Made by a program: the position numbers and the translations under genes | Notes under the pieces: generated by a model | What the model was told of the DNA's origin: nothing | Databases searched by the model: none | Seen by the model: only the letters and a program-made list of their open reading frames with translations | Part shown: positions 1 through 12,514 of the stretch, piece by piece | Position numbering within the stretch: the stretch's first letter is position 1 | Layout: each line of letters begins with the position of its first letter | Origin: Apostichopus japonicus | Taxonomy: Eukaryota > Echinodermata > Holothuroidea > Aspidochirotida > Stichopodidae | Length of the DNA stretch: 64,000 nt | Reading direction: 5' to 3' | Assembly (NCBI RefSeq): GCF_037975245.1 | Contig: NC_092583.1 | Span: 3,774,764 to 3,838,763, forward strand

Positions 1-879
1 CGCGAAAAACAGACCCTAGTATTAGACATTAATTAACACTAATTATGACTGGGGTCTTTTTATGAGGACACTCTCCTATACCTGACCATTTTCTTACTAA
101 ACTAAATTCCAGCGACGGAATCTCCACGCTAGCACCGCTATTTTAGAAAGTCCGCCCTCTATTTTGTATCTTACTCTATGAGTGCAGTGCAGTATTGTAT
201 TCCACCCAACAAGAGTACCGTCACCCTAGTCATCATAACATGAAAACATTTTCCCCCGAGGAAATATCCTGGTTTACAAGAGCTGAATCATATGGTAGAT
301 TCATTTGACTGAAAACAATTCTATCATCAAGTCTCTCTCGTACCCGGTGTGTTTCAATTTGACTATACCATTTGATAATAGTTTGGCATCAAGTTTAATA
401 ACATTGGATAAGAGGTTGGCATAGGTTAGGGATTTCAGTCGTTGTACTTAAATCATGTTTGGTTCTGTACTATGATATATGTAATATATGGTGATAGTGT
501 AAAATTACGAAACTAACAACAAACCGTTCATTTATATCCATGTATGTATTTCAAAGAGTAACTATACAGATATTTTTAGATGATAACCCGGCTCCTGCGA
601 GACATGTGCCCCGAATCTTCATTTTGACAGCGGTACAATCTTTTGCCCAAATCGTTACAGAAGTTAGTTGACATAAAGTGCTAATTCAAATTAGTTCTTG
701 CGTTTTTAACCTCTTGACAGGAATATGACGATGCGTTGCTCTACAGTTGTCCATTATCACTTCTTAATAAATGTCTACCAGTTTAAACAACGTGACTTAT
801 ACCCATGGGAGCAAAATGTGTTGGTATAGTATAATAAATAACGTATTCATGGTTTACGTTTGACATACCGAGGATATAA

Positions 880-1017
<138 letters not shown>

Positions 1018-1170
1018 TTGCTTCAGCCCTATTATCCTTTTTTTATTGGCAAACCAAATTTCACTAAGAATGCGGTCCGTCAAGCTAATTCATTTCGAAA
1101 AAAAGTAAATACTATTTTGGGTGAAAGTCTGCGGTGATATTTAGTAACAAATTGTGACACCGATAGACAG

Positions 1171-1340
1171 GCGCGTAGCGAGGAATTTGCCAAGGGAGGG
1201 CAAAGCTTGTAGGCAAACTATCAAAGCGTAGCGCCTCCATTAGTTGGCGCGAAGCGTAAAAGAAAATTTTGGCCGAAAATGCCTCCCAGATCGCTGGAAA
1301 TGGCACTTCCCAGGCCTTGTAAGTTGCATCTAAGCATTTT
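1171..1340. repeat. MITE fragment related to the hAT MITE at 43552-43847
   Basis: The sequence begins with a CAGGCGCGTAGCGAGG-like end. It shares an internal block with the complete element at 43552-43847: a TTGGCGCG(A/G)AGCG motif, then a CAGATCGC(T/C)GGAAATG-type block and CAGGCCTTG or its variant. No opposite terminal repeat or target duplication could be paired, so I treat it as a fragment. Confidence 0.5.
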
Positions 1341-2995
1341 CTATTTTGAAATAATATGATTTGGATAAATAATCTTACGCATTATTTTCTGTTTATAGCC
1401 ACACAAAGAAACTATGCCACCAAATATTGGGGGGGGGGGGGGGATATTAGATACTATAAACCCCCACCTAAAATATTTGGGGGACATGTCCCCCCACCGT
1501 CCCCTACCCCCATGATCGCCGCCCATGAATGTTGGGTATTGATGATTGACTCAAGTTACCATGCTGAATTTATCAAACAATTGGCAATCCATGGAGTCAT
1601 CTGGAAATCTCATCTCATTGGGTGAAGTGACAGGGGAGAGGGGGGGGGGTTGTAGGGCGCTGGAAATTCTAAAGAGTTCATTCATCACGCGCCGCCTAAT
1701 GTCGTAATTTAGTGAATGAAGCACGCATGCTAACCTCTTTGAACACGCTGACAAGCTTCTGTAGAGTTGTTTGTTCTTGATGGGTCGTAAAGCATGAAAA
1801 GAAAGCACAAAATAGCAAGAAAGCGATAAAACAATCTCTATTTGTAGATATATTTTTTAGATACCAGACTAACCCTCCGATCTAAATTCATAAATACATG
1901 TCACTTGCGATATAGCACATTTGACTTTTCCGATGCGAAACATTCTTGAACCTTGACGACAATCATATGGTCATATATACACTACAGGCTGATTGATATA
2001 GTAACGACTTGGTCAATTTTAGCGTCACATTTTCCATAGTTCTCCCCTCTGAGTTATACATATCAATTTTAGCCTTGACGCCATCTTGAATATGACAGAG
2101 ACCGTCGAATCCGGCGGACTGGGAGAGGTCCCCCCTCCCCTTCCCTAAAGATTTGTGAAAGAAGAAAAGTGGCCCTGAATTTGAATTAGCAAACGGGTAT
2201 CCTCAAAATTGATTTATCGGTTGGAAATAGTTTGGTAGTTTTAGACTTAATTGATTATTATAGGGATCATGATATCCCATGTTTTACTCTTCTTGATCGA
2301 TTTCGAGACAGTCAAGGTTTTGACAAGTGGCATTCGAATATTGTATACAGTATTTTATCAGTACTTCAATCTCGGGATCAGTCTAACACAATGGCTTACG
2401 TTATTTTTTTACAATGATAGTAATTCTTGTATTTGTAACGAGGTACAAACTATTGCCCCCCACCCCCCCCCCCCCGCATCAACGTGGAGTAAGGGAGGGC
2501 TGTCCAAGTAGTGAATAACAAGAATATGACAGAGGTATTTCGATTAAAAATCAGGAAGTTAAATTTAACATTATGCTGATGATATACCCCTTATTTTATT
2601 TTCATAGCAGTATCGGAGTCTCTCGATAAAACCATCCACGTCATAGCAGGCGTCTGGTCTTGCAAGTAATTTAATAAAATATATTGTTTCCATTACGACC
2701 TTTTTTAGCAAGAATTACCAAAAACTGCGTGCAAACATTTGATATAAACGTTACACATGGTCCAATGAATTTGCTCGATATATACATTCTTTTACAAGTT
2801 AACGTGGAGGCGTTCCAGGAATGTGTCACATTGTTTAAAAACGAAAAAAAGAAACTATAACCACTAAGGCACAAAGACGTGCAAGATCAACAATTTTACA
2901 CTGAAAAATGTTTTGTAAGGCTCACAAGACTATTGTAAATCGAAGTCTGGTCTATTCTAGTCTGTAAAGTCTTTGAAAAAACAACGTTACCGTTT

Positions 2996-2997
2996 TC

Positions 2998-3062
<65 letters not shown>

Positions 3063-3113
3063 AGGCTGAAAGTTTTTTCACTGTTCTTGATTTTCCAACT
3101 CATTACGATTTTC

Positions 3114-3170
<57 letters not shown>
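2996..3170. repeat. Two (TA)n arrays flanking a SINE 3' half
   Basis: TA runs at about 2996-3060 and 3116-3170 enclose the SINE tail at 3061-3117. TA tails also end the other SINE copies in this window, so at least the second array probably belongs to the SINE tail. Confidence 0.85.
3061..3117 (+). repeat. tRNA-SINE 3' body, truncated copy
   Basis: This carries the segment from GGAGGCTGAAAG through CATTACGATTTTCAT that follows the tRNA-like head in the full copy at 15264-15389, and ends in a TA tail. The head with the A and B boxes is missing. It is an inverted partner of the copy at 3590-3672, and the last exon of the avidin-like gene lies between them. Confidence 0.85.
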
Positions 3171-3331
3171 GCAGTATAGTGCTCAATACAACTGGTGCAG
3201 AGCTATAAAGATATCGCACCCACCCCCCTCACCCCCCCACACACACAACTTTAATTCGATAAAATGATATAATACATACATGAAGGATCTTATAACCAAT
3301 TAAGATTATGTTAATATAATAATCACTGCTG

Positions 3332-3337
3332 TTTATT
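3332..3337 (-). terminator. Candidate AATAAA poly(A) signal overlapping the avidin-like stop codon
   Basis: On the minus strand the stop codon TAA is part of an AATAAA hexamer. Whether it is used is unknown. Confidence 0.3.
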
Positions 3338-3520
3338 TTTTATCATAATGTTGATTCCGGTAATTCCATGACTCTCCACCAGCACATGGATTATTCCTGC
3401 TTCTCTCCTCTTCTGTCAGTTCCTTTCCTGGCAAAGGTACTTGTCTAAACCGAGTAAAACAGTCCTTTCCGATTCTGTAGGTTTGCAAAACATATAACAT
3501 AACATAACATAACATAACGT

Positions 3521-3592
<72 letters not shown>

Positions 3593-3671
3593 GAAAATCG
3601 TAATGAGTTGGAAAATCAAGAACAGTGAAAAAACTTTCAGCCTCCACCGGGATTCGAACCACGGGCCTCCC

Positions 3672-3732
<61 letters not shown>

Positions 3733-6700
3733 TAAATATATATATATATAAATATATATATAAATATATATATATATATTCTAATATATATATATTTATT
3801 TATTTATATATACTATATATTTATATATATAGTGTCCCTTTTCATAACTAAGTGTCACCCCTTTCTGGCAGAAATCACCCCTTTCACTCTTTTTGTAATT
3901 AAGAAGTGCTCTGTTGTTGACAAGTTTAGAAAGCATGTTAGTAAAGAAGTTCCTTGGCAATAAAAACCCTTTTAAATAGTCCTGATTATGAAACGGAGGA
4001 TCTATTTTGTCGGAACGATCGGTAATTTTGTCCTTTGCACACTCACATCAAAATAGCATGCCCCACTCCCCCTCCTAGTCGTTCTTCCCCCCCCCCCCCA
4101 CCCCCTCCCTAATTGCACCCTAAGATTCAACCATCTTCACCCCTGTTTATATTGCATTCATCCGTATAGAACAATGTGTTGTTCAGATTTAGATATCTTT
4201 AGATACTCTCATAATATAGATATATATGTGTGCTTGTATGCGTGTGTGTGTGTATATAATGATTTGTCTATTCATTTGCATACTACGAGGACTGTAACAG
4301 AATAGAATCGGAAAACATTTATCAGCTTCAACTATATCGTCCCTAAGCAAACCGCTTTAAATGAACAACATGCAAAATCATGACGTCATTGCCAAAACTG
4401 TACGACCTACCTTGTGGACATCCAATTATCCAAGCAAGAATCTGTTTCACTGGTTAGCAACCATGTAGTCAATAACACAGGTTCTCCGTTGCAATCCTTG
4501 TATTCCCCCGCCCAGCTGGTCGTGGAGGCGCCATTCTTCCAGAGAACGTTAAAACCAAAAGTATCGTGAGCGCCATTATGTGACACGTGACCAATGACAT
4601 GTGCCGGTTGAGATCCTTAAGAAATTAGAAATAATATTCGTATTGATCATATAGCCTAGGTGGGTATACTGAATGGAACATATATCGTCCTCCTGGAACT
4701 TATTTTTTAAAGCAAATATATTAAAGCAAATATATTAAAAGAAAATATATTAAAGAATAGCACAACGCAAATTGAGTATCAACATCTACAGGACCACTGA
4801 AGAATAAAGAACTCAACCTTCAAGTATTTTTGAAGTGTACTAGTGGTACCGAGCGATACCAGCTTATTTAAGTAAATAATAGATTTGAATGTACATGTAT
4901 TAAATATCAATTTGCAAGTGTTTCGGTATGGTAGGCTATAGTAAAAATGTGTAATTTACATGCACATTACACATTTCTACAATATTCCAATGTAGTTGAG
5001 TTCTGTGTTTATATTTCGCATGTGTCTTGCTCTCTGTATGAGTCTTCGTGCCAAACAGAGATAACTGATCAAGCTGGAAAGTTAATCTCAATGCTAGTAC
5101 AGTTTTTTGCTACTTATTTCCTATTTGATCGACATAACCCACTTAAATAGTTATTCCAGATATGCAGATAAAGATTTATCTGGCTACATTAAGCCAGTTA
5201 TAACTGGATAAACAGTCCATCCAGATCAAGATTTATTTGGCCATATAAAGCCAGATATAACTGGGTATGTAGTCAATCCAGATAGAGTTTTATCTGGCCC
5301 AGATATGGATGCCATAATTTCCACCAGGTACAATTTATATGGGCCATATAATATTTCATTTTACATCAAGTTATATCTGCCCAATTTTCGTAGTTGTCAC
5401 AACGGTTTGATGATCTTGTTGGAAGTCAAAATCATGTTTGCTTAGCTAGAATTTTGACACTAACATTGAGCCCGCCCTTAAACTCTTTGCGAAGTTTGGA
5501 CTTTGTCAAAAAACCGTTTTATGACATAAAGACAGGTTACAGGAAACTGAAGTATTTGGTAACCTAAGGCTATGGTCATATTGCAGCCTACTGTAAACAC
5601 TCAGAGCTCATCATCCTAATGTTTGATATGATCGACTTCTGTGAAATGGAGGTGCAAATGTCCTTATAGTACTAGTCATACAAGCCTGTTATACAAGCAA
5701 ATATTTGTTACAGAAAGGTGATGGGCAATTCTTTAAAATTGGGATTGTCCTATTGGCTGTAATTGAGCATTTCTCAATGTAGGGTATTTCCTAACCAATT
5801 ACGGGTTCTTAAATTTGACAATGATTCGAACACTTACATCATACAATAATTATGATAAGTTTTACAGATTTTAGGGGGAAAATCTAGTTTTCAGCATAAT
5901 TTCTGAGAAGTGAACTTAAAGCTGAGGTATTTTTGAATACTTGATATCCTCATACTGCAATAGTTATTTAATGAAAATTAAAATTTGGCTGCAATAATTT
6001 TTAACAGCACCAACACCAAGGCACATTATTTAGCATTTTGATTTCATCATTGCAGTTGTTACAACCCTTAACCAATTTATGCCATGTGACTTTCCCGATC
6101 ACCTGGGTTTTTCGACCCTTCCAGAACTGTATCGACATATGATGCTCATATGTCTTACGTTTGACATACATATGATCCTTTTAATGTGATGTTCATATAT
6201 AAACTCAATTCCGTGCCCTGCCTTCTTCAGGTAAGATGATCTAGTTTATTAAAGGACATTTACTTTTTCAATTCTTATTATGTAATGAACATACCAAATG
6301 TTTTCCATGCAGAGCGTTCAACAAAGTCGAGGTATTTGATTTCTGCCTTAATCGCCGCCAAGTTTAAGCAAACATATTTCGACAAAAAGTCATGATTTAT
6401 ATTGATTGAATATACATATTTCTGTTTTATGTCTTGTTATGTGGCGTAAGTCGCTGAATTCCATGCATTGCTTTCTTTACGCTTTATGTTTTTATTCATT
6501 GTATTGGTGAGCATTTGTTTTGTCTCCCCCCCCCCCCCAAATTAAATATATATTCCTAGAAAATGTATCTCCCTTTTTGGTATCGTGAATAGTGTCCTAC
6601 TGTACATATATAGTTATAATAAGCAATTTGCATTAAAGTTTAACACAGGTCTCACTGTAGCATTTACACAATTAGTAGGTTACTATTTATGGCATCTAAA

Positions 6701-8019
6701 GGTAACGGGAAACCTGATACCCGGATTCCTGGACATGGTTGATACATACCAAAACATTGAGGCTTTGTATAGTCTATACTGGATATTCAATTGATACTTA
6801 GGCATATGCTCTGTGCTATGAACTATTGATACAGAATGTGTTAAAACTACACAAAGTATGTGTAATATGTATTCATAGCTGTGTACATTACACTAATCGA
6901 GTTGCTGTGTACTGGGGTATGCACAAATGTGAGTAGATTTAACACAACTGTTGTGTTAATGAAAACTTACACAACAGTTGTGTAGTTTCTACACAAGGTT
7001 GATAGGTGCACTAGTTACACAGCGGTTGAGTAGAATTTTACACAACCTATGTAAATTTTGTTTAGAGCGTAGAGATTATTTATACAATCAAAATCAGTTG
7101 TGATTATTTCAAACATCGCTTGGATCAGTTCTGACAAACTTTTCACCCGGACACTTTTCCAATTAAGGTCCAACTAACTAAAAATATAGATAAGCCGACA
7201 CTTAACCGGATTATATTTAATTACCATATACATTGCTTAGCATTATAATTTGCATTAATCACTACAGCCTATAGTAATAGGCGGCCCTCCGACATCATCC
7301 GCTGGTCCGCTCAAGATTTCATTTCTAAATTCAATTTTTTTTCAATCATCGAGAAAGCCGATCCAAAAGGTATACTATAGGCCCGCGCACAATACCTGCA
7401 TATACCCTGCAACTATATATACTCACTCAGGTATGTTTTAGTGAGACTTTGGTTCCATCTGAACCTTTGCTATATACAACCACTGATTCAAAATATATTT
7501 AAAAAAATCACACACTTCTACAGGTTATCGTATAAGAGCAAGAACAACCGATCCAAGAAATTCGTCTCAAAAAGCGTCCCTTGTATTTGGATCAATTAAA
7601 TTAATGAGTTATTTCATAAAGTGATATTAACGAGCATCCATAAATCTTAATTGTACACACAAAAATGCCGCGAAACACATCGTTTTGATGTTCAAGTTTC
7701 ATACGGTATACAAACCCCCTCCCAGAATTGTATACTTGTTTCCATTAGACTACGACCATGATTGCAATAAAATGACGAAATAAATGCAATAGAGAAATTC
7801 ATAGCAGACAAATATTAGTACTAGGCCAGTTCCTTTTCTCCCCCACCAAGTGGGTCAGATGTAGTTGTAACGTAATTGAGGATTACACACCTTTAGCTCC
7901 CGGTTTTGACTCAACTGCCGTATAGTAATCCCCGGTGATAATCCCCTTAGGGTCTACGGTCAGTTCCACTTCTGATCCAAGTTCGTTGTACCATTTACCT
8001 CCGATATTTGGAGGTTGAC
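3333..8019 (-). CDS. Avidin-like biotin-binding protein (5' exon not found)
   Basis: Three minus-strand exons join in frame: 7891-8019, 4411-4615 and 3333-3474 (stop TAA at 3333-3335). Phases match at both junctions (1 nt + 2 nt, then 2 nt + 1 nt), and all borders are AG/GT. The first exon encodes [10 protein letters not shown] and TGDYYTAV, corresponding to the first avidin strands (G-K-W-x-N-D-L-G-S and T-G-x-Y-x-T-A-V). The second has [16 protein letters not shown], then LLTTWLLTS and DNWMSTR. The last has [10 protein letters not shown] followed by a polar C-terminal extension of about 36 residues. Pocket positions known from avidin/streptavidin (Asn, Ser, Tyr, Thr, Trp, Ser, Thr, Trp, Trp, and Asp as in streptavidin) are kept, so biotin binding is likely. 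The family includes secreted avidins and the C-terminal domain of echinoderm fibropellins. The signal peptide or upstream EGF exons, if any, lie upstream (above 8019) and were not identified. No tandem paralogue is visible. Confidence 0.9.
3525..3590. repeat. (TA)n array with adjacent (CATAA)n run
   Basis: A run of five to six CATAA/CATAACA units at about 3490-3522 passes into a TA array. Both lie in the intron just upstream of the last avidin-like exon. Confidence 0.9.
3590..3672 (-). repeat. tRNA-SINE, truncated copy with B box
   Basis: On the minus strand this reads from GGGAGGCCCGTGG through the B box GGTTCGAATCC and the SINE body to a TA tail. The head upstream of the B box is replaced directly by TA repeat, so the 5' part is lost. 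Confidence 0.88.
3673..3835. repeat. Long imperfect (TA)n array
   Basis: TA repeat with TAAA and TTTA interruptions, lying in the avidin-like intron. It is a likely site of length polymorphism and assembly error. Confidence 0.95.
4616..7890 (-). other. Avidin-like intron with short tandem and palindromic repeats
   Basis: This is intronic to the avidin-like gene. Near 5155-5320 there are about two and a half degenerate copies of a roughly 67-bp unit built around CCAGATATAACTGG and ATTTATCTGGC. Near 6840-7050 there is a cluster of ACACAACTGTTGTGT-like palindromes. I see no additional exon. Confidence 0.55.
6840..7050. repeat. Cluster of ACACAA/TTGTGT palindromic motifs
   Basis: TTACACAACAGTTGTGTAG-like and AACACAACTGTTGTGTTAA-like words recur, along with diverged copies of the half-unit TGTGTA/TACACA. 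Each can pair with itself and with its neighbours. The boundaries are approximate. Confidence 0.55.
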
Positions 8020-11000
8020 CTGAACAAAAAAAGGAGAAGTTTGCTCTCTTTTTCCGTGCCTATATGGTAAAAATCCAAGTTGTAGATCAAAGTAGAAGCC
8101 ATCTATATGTTGGCATACCCCTATTAGAGTATCCATCCGCTCGATTGTTCTCCTGCTTCAGGAAAGTGCCAAAGAGCAGCCTGCAGGAGAACATCTTTTG
8201 TGACCTGTTATCAATCATGATCTAGTTTTTTTGTGGCTAACATGTTGAAGAACATGAATGGAAGTACATGTGGTGAGAAAATTGGGTCAATTGAGGCAAT
8301 TGTAGACCTCTTAAGGCCTCCCAGGAGCAGCGTACGAAAACTGTTTACTATACTGAGTGAAGAGGTTTGTTTACAAGTTACAAAAACTTCCGGCTCGGAT
8401 AGCCAAAAAATTAAACTTGATAGTGCCATGAAAGGCCAACTTGTCAGCTATCCGGTGATGGATGCGTTTAGCCAGTGAGAACTTCTATCTAGACTTAGAG
8501 ACCACTTACTTTAGTATTTTTGTACTTTTAGATTTAGCGTGTAAGTCAATGGGGCTTTTAATGGGCGTATGCTACCATATGCAACCAATTTGAGGTCCAT
8601 ATCAATTCTTTTCGCTGTTTTCCGTGCAGCTATGAGCTTCAGCTTCCTATGGCTTCAACAGGGAGACCAGAATTTCAACTTGCCGTTTTACATCTACGAC
8701 TTTCTTTGTTATCTTAAATTGAATTGGAAAATGATTTGTTAAGAGTTATCTTTCCAATAACCTAACTTCTCATATCCAAGCACTTTTTACTACCGGACTT
8801 GTGGAGTTAAAGAGAATGACTCTTTTATACATTTCAGTAGTCATCCAGATACATTTTGCACAATGAACTATGCTCTAGTTACCCTCTCTTAGAGAGCCGG
8901 ATACAACAGCATTGTTCCTCCCCTTTAATAGTGACTATCGATTTCATTGACACAGATCTGGAGGGGAGAGTATAGTTATCTTTCTGCAAATGTTACCATA
9001 TTTCTAATTGGTTGAAATTTGCTATCTGACAAGACGTTGGCAAATCAGAAGTTCTTTATGATTTGACTGAAATAATTCAAAATCAACGAATTTATAACAC
9101 CATAACAATGCAGCTATATGACGTTACTGATATATGTAACGTATGACTGTATAACAGTTTATAACTGTATATTAAATTGTATATATTTAATTGTATTTAG
9201 TTTTATTTGTATACTAATTGTATATGAAATTGTATATAATAATTGGATATGACTGTATACTGTGTAACGTATAACATTTTAAGTTTGCAATTTTATGCCA
9301 CAAAAGGAATTGATATGTTCTTTCAATGAGAACAAATGGACCAAAATAGAATTGAAACCATCAACACATATGCTACGGCGAAAAGTGTTTTGCATATTTT
9401 GCGGAGGCGGATTTACTTCATAGTGATATGTTACTAAAAATAGATCGGCGACCCTAGATACATGTACATTGTGTGTACATGAGCACGGGCTAACATTTTT
9501 TTCCGCCTTGAACCGTCTCAGTATATAGACTAACCCTTTATACAGACAGTAATATAGACTGTGAGACAGACAGACAAACAGACACATTCATGCGGAATTG
9601 AGAACGGAGAAAAAGACAGAGGTGATGGTATCAATCGACAAACCTGCTCATTTTATGTACTTTGTAAAAAACAAAACAATAACGGAAGCATATGAAAACT
9701 TTTGTTACAAAATATGTTCTTACATGCAGTCTTCAAACGTCTTAAATTTCTATGCTTTGAGTCTACAGTCAAAATGGTAATGGGTCTATACTTTACCCTT
9801 CCTCGAATCTAGATTCGATTGTGATGTCAAAGCGTTAGTTTTATTCAAAGAATTCCCCATCTTATCTGCAAAGTGAGACAAGTGAGAATGAATACAACGG
9901 AGTGAATTCAAAGGATTTATTCACAAATTTCCCAGCCAATAATCCTATAGATAGACAGATGACAAAAAAGTACACGCAAGACCCTCTGTGTGATTTGATT
10001 CTATTTAAAACAAAGGCTGAGGGACTTTTTGTGGTGCTTGCGATGAATGTGCATGAAGGAAACAGCCAAAAACAATAAATTGTAAACATAACCCTGAGAA
10101 AAATGACTGGTTATTTCAATTTATTACAAATTGATTTCTTATGAATACAGGATTCGCTTTCTGTGCGGAGATCACCGGTTAGAACCCACAGAAATGCATC
10201 ACATAAAAGCTACTTCACACCAGCTGAAAACAATACTCTCTGCAGCGTTTGGAATTTCACTTGCGCCATATTGGTTCACCCAAAACAACGACTCGCGCAA
10301 AGCTTGTATACGTTATCGTAACGAGCTTTCGGCGAAGTTCTGATCTTTTCGTCGAAATATTTTTAATGTTCACATATAGAAACACTTGAATCATCCGATT
10401 AACTCGAAGTTGGGGGGGGGGGGGGGTGTTAATGAACAGTGAATTTCAACTCTTATACTCTGCTTAGACAGTTGTTTGGCTTTTTGAAAGAAAAAGAAAT
10501 TCCTAGTATGTTCCAAAATGTTGTACAATCCTACGTTAGCCCTTAACTATAGGTACATATGGCACAAAGCCTAGCCGTTTATATTGCTCAGTTTGATTAG
10601 AACTAGATGTAGGCAAGACGGCTTTACACATATACAGATTTACAGATATACAGATTTACACATACACAGATATATTTGGCCTCCACAGCAGGCTCTGCGC
10701 AGGGTACATTAAGGACAGACGCGTTTAAGCCTACATGCGGTAACCTAACACTGATAAATGAAAACTTCGCTTACATCATATAATAGTTATGTATTTGTGC
10801 AGTTAAAATGCCGCAGTTCAAATTCTTGGCACCTTAACTGTGCTTCCGTGTATAGCTGATAGGCACTGTTAAGTGTTATTATACCTTCCAGCAGTATAGA
10901 TCGAACAGCAACAAACTGTTTCGTGGTAATACTGTACGTTCAAGATTCCTAAGTTTTCAATTTCCATCCCGTATGCACATTCCCTTAGTGACTCACATTT

Positions 11001-11659
11001 CTATTTATTTCTATTATATTTTTTTGATTTTCAGAATTTCTTACAGTATGGCAAATTCGTTGGACACTTTCTTGCGTAAAATAGAAGTGCATAGGCTGAC
11101 GCATTTGGGTGAGCTGTTGGTCTTCAAATCGCTGCAAGCGACTAGCCAAAAGTATAGCTTCTATATAATGCAGTTCTATGTATGAATCCCATTCAACCAC
11201 TGTAATGATTTCGTTGTTGTGTTTTCTTCCCCCAATTAAAGCAAAACTCTTTAAAAAAAAAGGGGGTGGGGTAAAAAAAGAATATAGACTACAGAATCTC
11301 CAAATACTGGACGGCTTAACTTAATTTGGATGGTATGTATAGTATAAAAAGTGTTTGATCTTACCGTAATCCTTTTGAATTCAGAAAACAAGCTATCCCA
11401 GTCAAAGATTGTGAATGTTTATGGCAACTTCAACGAAGCGTAGCAAATATAAAAGTACATACCGTCTGGCTTAGACTACGGTATTTCATCAACAAGTGTC
11501 CCTATAGTGTTTGTATGCGCATGAACTGGTATCTAGCGATTGTGGTGCAATACAGGAAGTGAAACCAAAAACGCAGTCAAATTTCAATAACCGGGTTTTC
11601 CCAGAAGAGAAAGAGGAAACATTTCGGTGTGTACACACCGATCAGTACACTAACAAATC

Positions 11660-11884
11660 AGTGGGTGTACAGGTACTTTTAAGAAATAGTCGCCCAGGAA
11701 AGAACCTGCATGGGCACGAAAACCAAACTACCAAACGACTGATCCGCTCTCAGCCCCAGTCCCCTTGCATCGGGACTGTGACTGTGTGATCATCGTCGGG
11801 TGTGCATCACTATTCCCCTCGAAAGGGAACAGATACTATACACATGATCTTAGCCAAAAGGCCGAGAAGCGAAGTGGGTGTACA
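11660..11884 (-). mobile_element. Retroelement with a U2-snRNA-like head, 12-bp target duplication
   Basis: On the minus strand the element starts at 11872 with TCGCTTCTCGGCCTTTTGGC and continues to TAGTATCTGTTC. This is the 5' end of U2 snRNA, with its first stem-loop and the branch-site-pairing region, slightly altered by an extra TA. After about 46 nt it stops resembling U2. The rest folds into a CTGTTCCC/GGGAATAG-type hairpin and a perfect CAGTCCC/GGGACTG hairpin. The 201-bp body (11672-11872) is flanked by identical 12-bp direct repeats AGTGGGTGTACA at 11660-11671 and 11873-11884, the hallmark of retroposition. It is either a copy of an snRNA-headed SINE family or a single chimeric U2 retropseudogene. 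The Sm site and the later U2 stem-loops are not visible, so it is not a working U2 gene. Confidence 0.8.
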
Positions 11885-12514
11885 TGTTGTTGTTGATTAC
11901 AACTACGCATGTACACACGTGATCTAGTTCCGGGTTGGGTCAGACTGACGCAAACACAATGAACGAACGTAAACAACTTTTGTACATGCCGGGTAGTCGT
12001 AAGGGAAAATAACGGAGAAGAGTTGCCATGGAGCGGTTCTGCGACAATATTTATTCATGAGGATTGCCTAATTAATAATGAGATTCTTTTCCAGTTTGAG
12101 CTCAGTCTTAAAAATTTTAAAGAAAATGTCAGACTAAAATTTACATCTCTCACACTCTATCGGTCGAGAGTAGAAGTGCCAATGTTAAAAATGTCCAAAT
12201 TATACTTTCATGGATAAGAAGATCTGCCGTGGGTTGTCTGTTCAAAGATTAGCGAAATTAAAGGTGAAAACAATAATATAATATGTGTAAAATAATATGT
12301 GAAAAAAAAGTAGTATCTACACGTACTTTTTGCTTAAAATTGAAATATTGAAATCTCGCATGTTAGGATAGATCGATATTACGATCTTGTTTAATTGGGC
12401 TATATGCATATCGTCGTGTTAATATTAAGATAAATAATTCAGTCAGATATTGCCTCGGATTAATGGGAATATGATCTTTATAGAAATATTTTCAGACATC
12501 AAGATCTTGTAGCG

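Noticed and set aside
8233-8478. 81-codon frame on the plus strand
   Set aside because: No recognisable domain, no splice context and no homologue I can name; an equally long frame exists on the opposite strand.
11827-11873. A functional U2 snRNA gene
   Set aside because: Only the first ~46 nt match U2. There is no recognisable Sm site or 3' stem-loops, and the copy is flanked by target-site duplications.
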